The translations under genes and the position numbers were made by a program. This document shows, in pieces, positions 1 through 9,896 of a DNA stretch of 64,000 bases (positions within the stretch are counted from its first letter, which is position 1; each line of letters opens with the position of its first letter). The notes beneath the pieces were generated by a model, which saw only the letters and a list, made by a program, of their open reading frames with translations, made no database searches and was not told where the DNA came from. This DNA comes from Aurantiochytrium sp. KH105 (Eukaryota > Sar > Bigyra > Thraustochytrida > Thraustochytriidae), in NCBI GenBank assembly GCA_003116975.1, contig BGKB01000114.1, positions 169,465 to 233,464 of the forward strand, in the 5' to 3' direction.

Positions 1-861
1 AATGTCGCTGGTCGCTGCCTATTCTTTGTTGTAGTCTTTCCTCATCTTCTTCGACACCAAGAGCCTATCCTATCCCAACGCATCCTTTGATGTCCTCTCC
101 TCTCCTCTCCTGTCCTGTCCTCTCCCGTTCCCGCTCATACTCTGGTCTCCATTTTTGCCTGTCAAATATGTTGTGTGCAATCTCCTCCCATCGTGTGAGG
201 CAAGCCAACATCGCAATGTCCTCATCATGAGTAAGAATCATGATGACGATGGCGCCGCGAGGCGCGTGGGGTAATAGGCCTGATTCCTTTGCCGACATGA
301 CGAAAAGGTTCAATCCATCCGCTTAGCTCAGCTGGGCTGCCAGTGCAGTGCTGTCGGTCGCCCACTCGCTGCAGCCCAGGTATCTCGTCGCCCAACAAGC
401 AGGCCAAAAGGCAGCATGAAAGGAAGGAAGGAGGAGGTGGGTCGGTCGCTCGGTAGCTCGATCGATCGATCGTTGTCGCCTGCCGGGTCGGTGCTCGATT
501 CGTTGCTCCTTCCTCGCTCGGTGCGGCCGCGAGAAGGCCGCGTTCGTCGAAGAAAGCTGGCGCGCGCGTTCGAGGCGAGGCACTCGCGCTCTCGCTCGTT
601 GCCTCCGTTAACCCTGCCGGGCGCCGACCCCGCCTTCTGAGGTGGCGGTGGTGGTATGTTGTGTCTGGGTGGGGTGGCCAGCTAGCTTCTCACGAAAAGG
701 TCTTTCATGGCGCCCGGAGCTGTGAATGAACTTCACTTCTCTGGCGAGTAGGCAAGTGCTGGAAGCAGCAGGAAGATAGAAAGACGCAGGACTAGGACGG
801 GCGGCTGGAAGTACTTTACAATGCTCGAGGGGCGAGCTAGCCTTGTCTCTGGTGCATGCAC

Positions 862-874
862 GCTGCTGCTGCTG

Positions 875-912
<38 letters not shown>
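862..912. repeat. (CTG)n trinucleotide microsatellite
   Basis: About 17 CTG units with one ATG interruption. It is read open in several frames as polyLeu, polyAla or polySer, which is why spurious open frames cross it. Confidence 0.95.
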
Positions 913-914
<2 letters not shown>

Positions 915-1927
915 CCTCTCCGCCCCTTTGGGTGTGTCTGATGTGGTTTGTTTTGACAGGGAATGCAAACGAACCGGCCCTCCCTCGGCGAACCTGTCTT
1001 GTTTGGTTGCGCCGAAGAGCCACTTCTTCCCGCTCTCGCTGCGCTTCGCTACGCTCCTGCTGCCGACGCGACGCGGCGCGGCGCGGCGCGACGAGGTGGG
1101 AGGGCCTGCGGCGACGTCAGCGCCTCGCGGGCGCAGCTGCGGCAGCCCGTCGTCCAAAGCAGGCACTGATGTGAAAGACCGCGAAAGAGAAATTACAGAG
1201 GTAGGAGACAGAAAACAAAACAAAACAACCCCATAAAACGAGCCACCAGCATAACGGAGCTGGCGCCCCGCGCCGGAATCGAGTACGCTTGGGACTTGGC
1301 GCCCCACGTCCGCAATCGAGTGCGCGCCGTGCCTGCAGGGGGTTCAAGTTGCTTGCTCCCCGAGGCGAGGCGAGGCAAGCGATCGGGTTGGCCACGGCAG
1401 ACGGGGGAATGCTTCTGCAAGTCAGCCACGAGCGGAGGCGTCCGTCGCGAGCCTGGTCTCGAGGAGCACTGCAAAAAGAGCAACGTTAGCTCCCTTTGTT
1501 CCGCAGTGCAGAGCGGTTACGCGGGGGACGCAAATCAGGCGTCTCTTCTGGAACCGGTTCTAATATGCTTGGATAGAGAAAAGGGCTAGGACCTGCGTGG
1601 CCTTTGGGTTGCGCGTACCGGTCGGGCGTGAACCTTTTGGGATGGAGCAACGCCGGCAAGGACTGGCTTGGACTTCGTTTGCGCCACGGTCTCCCGCTGA
1701 GCTGAGCGATTTCTCCAACAAGAGTCTGTGCACCTCGCTCCCCCCCTTACCTGGCTGGACTGGGACTAGCCCGGGAACGGCGACAATTGTAAAGACCACG
1801 CTCTTTGTAAAATGGCGAGGAATACGCCCCGAAGTGAGGACGTATGGCATTGCGATGTGGCTCGAGCTTCTTCGCCTTTGCTTGCTTACTTGCTTTTGCT
1901 TTCATGCATGCATACTGGCCTGACGTG

Positions 1928-1947
1928 CCCCCCCCCCCCCCCCCCCC
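1928..1947. repeat. Poly-C homopolymer run
   Basis: Twenty consecutive C residues, followed shortly by a GTGC tetranucleotide repeat (about 1959-1982). Confidence 0.95.
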
Positions 1948-3509
1948 TTCGACGGGCGTGCTTGCGTGCGTGCGTGCGTGCGCTCCGGTGGCCCACGCCA
2001 TCTCATGCCGAAGCCGTTTCATGTGCCCGTGTGGCAGTGGCGTGCGACGGCGAAAAGCTTCCATTCGCATCCTCCATGTCAGCTTCCGAGTCCTCTTCCA
2101 GGACTCCACTCTTGATCCTAGGACGTCTCTCTCGCAGCTGCCGCACGGACGTGACTACTCGCCCATGCAGCCAGCCAGCCAGCCGGCCGACCAGCAAGAT
2201 CAGCCGTGGCGAGCATGCCTCGTCTTTGCCTGGCTTGGCAGCCTCAAGGGCTTCGTTCTTGTCCCCTTCGTACGCTTGCGAGATCGAAAGAAAGACGAAG
2301 CTTTCGCCGGCCGCAGCGCTTAGCACGCTCACAGACATACGTACATATGAATTCCATTCCTTCCACCCACGCTCCCCCGACAGGCGCGAGCAGTGCATGC
2401 ATGCATGGCGAGCGGTCTGGCCCTCCCACCATGCGTGGCCAACGCCCGACGCAGTGCGAGGTACCGAGGGCCGGCCGCGCGAAACCGACGGCGCCGGGTC
2501 TTTGCCGCCGCCCCGATGACCGCGACTCACGCTTTTTACAGCCAGCCAGCCAGCCAGCCAGCGAGCGAGAGAGCGAGCGGCGGCCAACTGCGACAACACG
2601 TCTTCTCCGTTCTCCGAGGCGAGGCGAGGCGAGTCGAGTTCGATTTCGAGGCCATATGGGGCGTGCCATCGTGCATGCAAGGCATGGCACGCAGCGCTCG
2701 CCATCAGTGCGAACCCAGGCCGGCCTAGACTTTTTTTACGCATCTTGCACGCATCGCATTTCCCACTGCACCTTCAATTTTTCCATTTGTTCGTGCATCC
2801 CATGGCAAGCGCGAACGAAACCTCCACCGTAAGCCGGCCGGCTGGCTTGCTCGCTTTCGTCGGTCGATTCGATTCGATTCATCACCATCACCATCACTAT
2901 CGACTAGCCCACCAGCCAGGCAACCAAGCCAAGCCCAGCTCAGCCGAGCCCAGCCCAGGCCTCGGCGTTCCTCTCAGCTCTTGCCAATTTCTTCAATCCG
3001 CTGCTGCACCTCGGCGTCGTCGTCGCCGTCGAGCGATCGACCGAGGCTCGCTCGTCAAGCCCCCCTCCCGCGAGAACGCAAGAACCGACCGGAGAAGAAA
3101 AACCAAGCGGCGCGTCCCGGTCTCCAGAGGGGCGAGGGGAGGGAGGGAGGGAGGGACGGGCAGGAAGGAGGCGCTTCGGGAGGCGCGAGGAGCAGAAGTT
3201 CTGGGCTCTCGCTCTTATCATATCACATCTGATCCCAACGGACGTCGCAGATTCCGGAGGCATCCATACATCGATCGCGCCGCCCGGCCGACCGCCCAGG
3301 AGCCAAGCCTAGCCTAGCCGAGCGAGCGAGCGAGAGAGAGCGCGAGGGAGGCAGGGAGCCGGCGGACGCGCGCGAGCAGGAGAGCGGGCCGCCCTGAGCG
3401 CCTTGCCGAGCGCGAGAGCAGCGCAGCGACAGCCAGCGCCGGAGCCCCGGGCCGCCGCGTGCCGGCCGCTCTCGAGTCGCGACGGCAGTGCGCCAACGCC
3501 CCGCAACGG

Positions 3510-3662
3510 AAGTTCCAAAGGGGGAAAGGAGGGAAAAGAAAAGGAAGAAAAGGAAAAGGAAAAGAAAAAGAAAAAGAAAAAGAAAGAAGAAAAACAGTCC
3601 CAGTCCCAGTCCCAGTCCCATAAAGCAAGCAAGCAAGCAAGCGAGCGAGCGAGCAAGCAAGC
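3510..3662. repeat. Purine tract, CAGTCC hexamer and AAGC/GAGC repeats
   Basis: A nearly pure G/A tract (about 3510-3592) runs into four CAGTCC units (about 3597-3620), then AAGC and GAGC tetranucleotides. It lies 160-310 bp before the MYB start codon and is therefore probably in its leader or promoter. Confidence 0.85.
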
Positions 3663-3821
3663 AGACCCACACGCGCGCAGACGACGGGTTGGGCGCGCCG
3701 AGGCAGACGAGGCCAGCGAGCGAGCGAGCGAGGGAGCGCGCGCGAGCGTGAACGGGCTGGCAAGGAGAGAGGGCCGCGAGAGCGCCGAGACGAGAGAAGG
3801 GGGCAGTCCTCCTACGTTTGT

Positions 3822-6323
3822 ATGGTGAACGAAGGCGAGCAGCGCGTCCCCTCTGAGGAGCAACAAGACCGTGTGAGCACCGTGAACAGCAGCGTCCCGT
3901 CGCCTGCGGACTCGCCGCCCGCGCAAGCGATCGAAGCGACAAAGACAGAGGCTCGCACCATGCCCGCATCCTCTGCAGAGAATAGCAACCACCACCATCA
4001 CCACCAAGCGGCAATCAGAAACCCAACCGCCTCCACAATGATGAGCAGCAATAACAGCAGCATGATGCAACAGCAGCAGCAGCAGCCGCCGCAGCAGCAG
4101 CAGCAGCGCCACCTTCAGCAGAATTCCACACATCCTGCACCGGGCGCAAGTGCAGGTGCCGCCCCAATCATCGGGAAAATGCACCCTTCATCAGCGGGAG
4201 GACCACCCCTGCCCGCGATGGCTGCGCCCGCTCCCCCATCGTCGGCGACCGCCGCAGCTGCAGCAGCAGCTGCTGCGAAACGAAGTCAGGAGGACCAGCT
4301 GCAACAAGGCCGCGACTGCGGCAAGTGGACAAAAGAAGAGGACGCGATGCTAAAAAAGGCAGTCGACACAATTGGCGCCCGCAACTGGAAACGCATCTCA
4401 CAAGAATTCCTCAATGGAAAACGCAGCGACGTTCAGTGCCTGCATCGCTGGCAAAAGGTTCTTAAACCGGGTCTGATCAAGGGCCCATGGACCAAGGAGG
4501 AAGACGACACCATCATGGAGGCCATTGAGAGCGGCGTCACCAAGTGGTCCGAGATCGCCACCCTCATTCCTGGTCGCATCGGCAAACAATGCCGCGAGCG
4601 ATGGTTCAACCACCTCGACCCGAGCATCAAAAAGGGTGGATGGACCGAGGAGGAGGATCGCATTCTCGTCGAGTACCAGGAAAAGCTCGGCAACCGCTGG
4701 TGCGAAATTGCCAAAGTTCTGCCCGGTCGTTCCGAAAATGCCGTCAAGAACCGCTGGAATTCAGCTATGCGCCGCAAATTCCAGCAAAAACGAAGTAAGC
4801 AAGGTGCTGCGGGCGTGCTCAGCAACATCAAACTCCAACACTCGAACGGTCCCAAGCAGCGCAACAATGTGCGACTCCCTCCAGAGGCCATCCTCGTCGA
4901 GCAGCCCACAAACCGCAACTCGGTCATTGCCGCACGCGAAAAAATCAAACGCCATCAGGAACTTATGAAGACAAGCTCACCTTCCCCCTCCGCGGCATCC
5001 ACGGCGTCGGGATCGGGCTGCTCGTCTGTCAATGGATCCAAAGACCGGAACGCGGCTGGTGCTCCCTCAAGTAGCGCCGCAAGCAACCGCATCTCCTCCA
5101 ACGGTGTTCTTGCTGCCGCTGCAGCAGCGGCCGCGGCTGTCAAAGAAGATCAGGCCGCGGCGGCGGCAGCCGCTGCTGCTTCTGCTCCTGGGCCCGTTCC
5201 TGCCGGCAGCGCAAATGGTTCCTCCGGCAACAAGAAAAAGAAGAAGATGCCTTTGCAGAACCGTACCAACGCCAAGGGCGAGAACTGCAAGGCGCTTTCC
5301 AATTCTGCTGCGGCCGCCAAAAAGCGGGCTGCACCGGGCAGCGCCACTTCGGCGGGAAGCATGTCTTCTATGGGCACAACATCGGCAACCTCGCCGGTCT
5401 CGGCAACTACGGCCGCTTCCTCTTCCTCAACGATGTCGTCTTCCAAAAAGCGTCAGGCACCAGGCATCAACCCAGGCACAGAAGCTGGTTCTTTGGACAT
5501 GTTCGGAGCAGAAAACACCGATCCGGATGTTGCCAAAGCTACTAGACCCAAGAAACGGGCAAAGAACACCAATGGCACAAAACACTCCAAGGCCGTCATG
5601 AACTTGCTTCGATATGATGCGTTTGTCCGTGAGCTCGGCAAGCGCAAGGCCTTTGCCAAGATGACGTTCGATGATGCACAGCGGCAGTCGATGCATCAGG
5701 AGGTGCTTCGTTTCATCGAAGATGCTAACCAGAGCGGCACTTCGCTCGCTGTAAGCGCGGTCTGGTCTCACATTCAAAAATCACTGGCTGCAAGCGCCGC
5801 GGAACCTCATCCCCTCGATGATGACTTCCCACTCTCGCTCTCGCCTACGGCCTCCGAGACCCGTCTCAAGCCGCGCACCAAGAGTGGCGGGATTAGTGGG
5901 GGCACGGTGCGTGGGTCACGCAAGTCCACGGGCGCTTCCAACCGACCGCGCGATCTCCGGGTACAGTGCAACTTGGCTTGCAGTATCAACCCGTGCGAGT
6001 GGACGCTTGAAGGCGGCACGCCGACCGTCCTCGGCCAGCAAAACACTCCGGTCAGCGATATGCTCAACTTCATTCCCTCGCTTCCGTCCATCACCACGTG
6101 CATCTTTTCACCGACGCCTCGCGGCGGTCACGGCTGCCCAACTCCGCTCAACGCATTGCCAACGCCGACTGGTGTTGACATGAAAAAGATTGATGTAAGC
6201 GTCTTCGATGATGGGCTTTTCGGCGACAACATCTTTTTGGAGCCACTGACCCTTCAGAGCAACCCACCTGTACTCTCGCCCATTCTGCGTCAGCCTGTGC
6301 ACCAACTCTTATCCTCGGACTAA
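3822..6323 (+). CDS. 3R-MYB transcription factor
   Basis: An 833-residue nuclear DNA-binding protein of the animal c-MYB / plant 3R-MYB type, a family that commonly controls cell-cycle genes. Three consecutive MYB repeats begin with the expected tryptophans at about W169 (KWTKEED), W223 (GPWTKEED) and W274 (GGWTEEED). R2 and R3 carry the conserved recognition-helix patterns GRIGKQCRERWFNHL and GRSENAVKNRWNS. The N-terminal 160 residues are low complexity (His run, polyGln near residue 85, polyAla near residue 145). The region after the repeats is Ser/Ala/Lys-rich, with a second pair of polyAla runs. A short conserved-looking segment around residues 590-650 and a hydrophobic C-terminus could be effector regions, which is inference. 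The ATG at 3822 is the first in frame. No intron is needed. Confidence 0.93.
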   Translation: MVNEGEQRVPSEEQQDRVSTVNSSVPSPADSPPAQAIEATKTEARTMPASSAENSNHHHHHQAAIRNPTASTMMSSNNSSMMQQQQQQPPQQQQQRHLQQNSTHPAPGASAGAAPIIGKMHPSSAGGPPLPAMAAPAPPSSATAAAAAAAAAKRSQEDQLQQGRDCGKWTKEEDAMLKKAVDTIGARNWKRISQEFLNGKRSDVQCLHRWQKVLKPGLIKGPWTKEEDDTIMEAIESGVTKWSEIATLIPGRIGKQCRERWFNHLDPSIKKGGWTEEEDRILVEYQEKLGNRWCEIAKVLPGRSENAVKNRWNSAMRRKFQQKRSKQGAAGVLSNIKLQHSNGPKQRNNVRLPPEAILVEQPTNRNSVIAAREKIKRHQELMKTSSPSPSAASTASGSGCSSVNGSKDRNAAGAPSSSAASNRISSNGVLAAAAAAAAAVKEDQAAAAAAAAASAPGPVPAGSANGSSGNKKKKKMPLQNRTNAKGENCKALSNSAAAAKKRAAPGSATSAGSMSSMGTTSATSPVSATTAASSSSTMSSSKKRQAPGINPGTEAGSLDMFGAENTDPDVAKATRPKKRAKNTNGTKHSKAVMNLLRYDAFVRELGKRKAFAKMTFDDAQRQSMHQEVLRFIEDANQSGTSLAVSAVWSHIQKSLAASAAEPHPLDDDFPLSLSPTASETRLKPRTKSGGISGGTVRGSRKSTGASNRPRDLRVQCNLACSINPCEWTLEGGTPTVLGQQNTPVSDMLNFIPSLPSITTCIFSPTPRGGHGCPTPLNALPTPTGVDMKKIDVSVFDDGLFGDNIFLEPLTLQSNPPVLSPILRQPVHQLLSSD

Positions 6324-6626
6324 AAGTGAACGCATCTGTGAATATCCTTTTCATTTCAAACCTGGCGAATCGAGCGAACGAGTCTTCGTGCAGGATTCCA
6401 TGTCGTCCTGTGCATCGAAAACGCACATTTTGCCATCTCTCTTTCCCCAAAACTGGAACTCTAAAAACAAGCAAACTCTTTTCTTTTACGCCTCCTTCGC
6501 CAAGCAGTATGGACAACTACAGCTTCAAGCATGCGTACGCTTGGGCTGCTTGCTGTTCCTTTGACTGATAAATACAATCCTCGAGACAAAACCCATTTCG
6601 TCACGGAACAGATTTTCAATCACTTG
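6324..6626. other. Convergent 3' intergenic region
   Basis: This 303-bp gap holds the 3' ends of the MYB gene (+) and the following minus-strand gene. It is A/T-richer than the flanks and shows no coding signal or RNA gene that I recognise. Confidence 0.6.
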
Positions 6627-9530
6627 TCAATCTTCCTCGCAATCCTCGAAAGCGGCGTCACTTATGTCGTCCTTCTCAACTTCATTGTCTGCCTGATCGT
6701 CACGGCCATTGAAACCTTCTGGTGGGTCGGAAGGTGGTTTCCTCGATGGAATTGCAGGAAAGGAATCCGACTCAGCGCGTGCGCGCTCAGAATTGGGCAA
6801 AAGAGTAGAAGAACCTTCAAAGTAGGCAGGTCTCAAGGGTGCTGGACGACGCACGGGTGGAGGCGCTGCAGACTGCATGTCTTCAGCAGCATGTCGCAGA
6901 ACCCTCGCGGCTTTCTCCAGCTGTCGGAGTCGTTCGTCATGTTCAAGAGCAGGGTCACGCTGCGACAAAGGCGCAGTCATCGGAGGATTGGCCACGCCGC
7001 CGCGCCCATTCTGTCTTTGTCCCACAAATGATGCATGGCTCTCCTCTGGCCCCCGAAAGGCACGCCCGTACCTGCTCCCGCTGGACGCGCCATCCATGAA
7101 ACCAGGCGACAAAAGCTGGCCCTGGCGATCAAAGGTGCTGCCACCGTCGGCTTCTGAAGACGCATCGCCCACATCAAGCGGAGGAGGTGCCGCCATGGAA
7201 GAACGGCTACTACTCCGACTGACGCTGGTGTCTTGCATACTGCCCAGTGTGCTTGCAGAACCCCGACTGCTTGCTCGACCCGGGGCAAAAGGTCCAGCTG
7301 ACGGCGGTGGGGGGACGGCTTGCGACCAAAAACGAGTTACTTGCGGTGATGATGCCGGCTCCGCGCCAGCAGCTGCAATAACGAAACAGAGGTCAGCAAT
7401 CCAAGCGTCAACCTCCTCCTTTGAATTCGTGTACAGCTTCCAGACCTTGTCTCCCGATCGCAAAACGATGCAAAGGGCCGAACGCTCCAGCCCGCGCGCG
7501 ACCGTCGCGCCTTGCAAAGCCACATGACCCACGTCAGTTCGTCCGTCAGCGGAGGACAGCAATAGCTCCGAAGTCCTGGGTTGCGCACCAAGGAGCAACT
7601 TGGCGTACAGCTCGCGAGTACCAGACCCAGTTTTTGCCTGGGTGCGAAGAGCACCTTCTCGAACAACAGTTTCGCTGCGACGAAGAGAAATACCCCGGCG
7701 CGTCAGGCTTTCCTCGTCCGGGTCAGCACCTGGAAATACTTCAGTGAATGCACGTGGCCCTGTCCGAGGTGACGCACGCGAGAATTTGGAGGAAATCATG
7801 CGCTCGATAGCAGCGTCAAGATCCAGAGGTGACCAAATTGCATCTGCTAGATCCGAAGGCGTGGAAATGGCACGTTCGCGAAGTCGAGATTTGAGTAACG
7901 CACAATCTTGCGAGGGAACCTTTACCGTAAAACTGGCGACGGCGGACTTGCTAACGCCGCTCTCTGTGTCTGCCTCGCTGGACCACATCGCCCCTGAAGC
8001 CGCGTTGCCGACCTTGGAAGCGTTCTCATCCGTGTCGGCGGCGCCTGAAGCAGCAGCGACGCGTGCCATATCAACGTATATCTGCTTCTCATCACGTCCA
8101 AGACTGTCCCAGAGCGTTGAAATCTGGGCGTGAGAGAATCCAAAGAGCTTGGACTTTTCCGCTTCAAAAAGTTTGAATCCCTCGATTATCTTAGCGCCGT
8201 CGCGCTGCTGCAACGTGCGACCGGGAGATTGCGGTGAGGGCGCGAATGAAGTTGGTTCCTTGTCTTGGTCTGCATCTGACACCGAGAGAATTATACGGTC
8301 ATCAGAAGGCAGCTGATCTGCGCTTCCGGATCCTTGAGGCTTGCCAGCTAGCGCTCCTCCTTCGCTCGCCATCCGTGCATGTTCTTGTGCACTACGCGAC
8401 CGACCGTGACCTTGTCTGCTACCGCTGCCGTTTGCGGTAGCTGTCTTCGTGGTGTTATTGCCCGCGCTGTCATTTCCATTGTCGTCCAAAGCCTCCAGAT
8501 CGATCATGTAGCGCGCAACGCTATCAGACGCGGAAGATTCTGTCTCGGCCAAGGGTTTGCTCGTTGCAGAAGTCCCTGGCGACTTTCTGCGGCCGTTGGA
8601 CATGAGAGCTCGCTGCGACGTGGGCCGCGGCGAGGGTTCGGGTGCAGTAAGATCTTCGCCAAAAAATCGCACAATAAGAGCGTCGAGCTGGGCGCTAAAG
8701 CGAGCAACGACGCGCTCCACGAGACGCTTCCATTTTGGCTGCGAGCGCGCAGCGCTTCCTCGTGCAAATGCTTTCCACAAGAGACCTATGTCCTCCTGGG
8801 ATCCCCATTGACGGCCCTGCACGTGCTTGATGAGACGGATACGAGGGCCTTGGACAGCGAGAAAACGCGCGAGTGCAACCATCGTTCCGTCCTGACTGCC
8901 ACCATCAATTGCGCGGCGTACAGCATCATTCCAACAAGCAGCAACATCGGCAAAGACGTCTTCATGCGCGCTCAAAGTCACAAGAAGACGTTGCAAGCCC
9001 ATGTCATCGAGCGTGAGCGGGCGCGGTGATCCAAGGGATCTCGACCGATTTGGGGCATATGAGTCTGCCAAGCGAAGACAATGAGCTTTGAAGCGACCCA
9101 ACGTGAGCACGCCGTCTTGCACATCCTCATTGCCAGCGAGACGCCGCATGGTTGCAACGGCAACCTCCTGGAGACGAAGGCTGGTCATGCGGCTGCGCAA
9201 CGCGTATGTTTCCTCGGCCGAGAGGCTAGCACGCCGATTCTCCCAGAGATCAATCTCTTGCGTCAGTACGAGTCCCAGGACATCATCGAGGGATACGAAT
9301 CCACGCCCTTCGCGGTCGAGGCAAAAGAACACCTTTTCGCAAAGCGCGAGACGCATGCGCGTCTTTTGAAGTCGTTCGGGCGACTCCTTGACGGCCTGAA
9401 GGATTGTGCGATTACATTCGTTCACTACCGTGGCGAACATGAGTGCCAATTTACGTTCGCTGAGCTCTCTCGCACCCAGCTCGGTGCAAAAGGCAGCCTT
9501 GGACACCTTGACATTGCGCTGCCCTGGCTG

Positions 9531-9561
<31 letters not shown>

Positions 9562-9776
9562 TGCTGTGCATCCGAGCGCTCCGCTTTGGGTTTGGTGGTC
9601 CATTTTCTGAAGATTTGAGCAAACTGTGGAGCATCAAGGTCTCCCTCTACGCGGCTCTGTAGGGCGTCCAGCATGCGTTTGAGGGCACCAAGAGTTGCAT
9701 CTTCATGCGTTTCCACGAGCAAAGCCCACCAGAGCCCCTCCGCGAGGCCCAGCCATCGCGGCGAGGGCGCCAGCAT
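6627..9776 (-). CDS. Large protein with EF-hand-like, HMG-box-like and PH domains
   Basis: I do not recognise a named orthologue. Counting from the first ATG (9776) it is 1,049 residues. An EF-hand-like loop (LDREGRGFVSLDD) lies near residue 155. A segment at about residues 529-572 resembles an HMG box (FKLFEAEKSK..GFSHAQISTLW..L). A PH-like domain covers about residues 720-800 and ends in the typical helix with an invariant-type Trp (EEVDAWIADL). A short coiled coil is near the C-terminus (RQLEKAARVLRHAAED). The PH domain suggests membrane or phosphoinositide association; together with an HMG-like fold the combination is odd. The frame stays open upstream of 9776 as far as the TGA at 9897-9899, so this may be the 3' part of a gene that also includes 9897-13010. 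Confidence 0.6.
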
Positions 9777-9896
9777 GTGAGCCCTCGCGCTGCGCACAGA
9801 CCTGCAGCGCCTGCAGCTCCTGCAGCTCCGGCGGCGGCGGCACAGGTGCTCTGTGCTACGCCTTGCTGCGCAGGTGCAGCCAGAGGCGCCGCCACC

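Larger units (their letters stand above)
1..3821. other. Gene-poor, repeat-rich region upstream of MYB gene
   Basis: I see no supportable gene here. The open frames on both strands are short, overlap each other, and translate into Ser/Arg/Pro/Ala-rich low-complexity sequence. The stretch is full of simple repeats: CTG at 862-912, a C run at 1928-1947, GTGC near 1959-1982, CAGC near 2164-2185 and 2539-2575, and a purine tract at about 3510-3592. The last several hundred bases probably include the 5' leader and promoter of the MYB gene starting at 3822. Splice-acceptor-like strings occur (for example a pyrimidine-rich stretch ending in ACAG just before 960), so untranslated exons or a long non-coding RNA cannot be excluded. 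Confidence 0.6.

Noticed and set aside
2003..2743. 246-codon minus-strand frame in the left gene-poor region
   Set aside because: Composition follows CAGC and GCGA repeats; no domain and no conserved-looking block.
3309..4184. 291-codon minus-strand frame upstream of and overlapping the MYB gene
   Set aside because: Leu/Phe/Ser runs come from the purine tract and polyGln codons read backwards.
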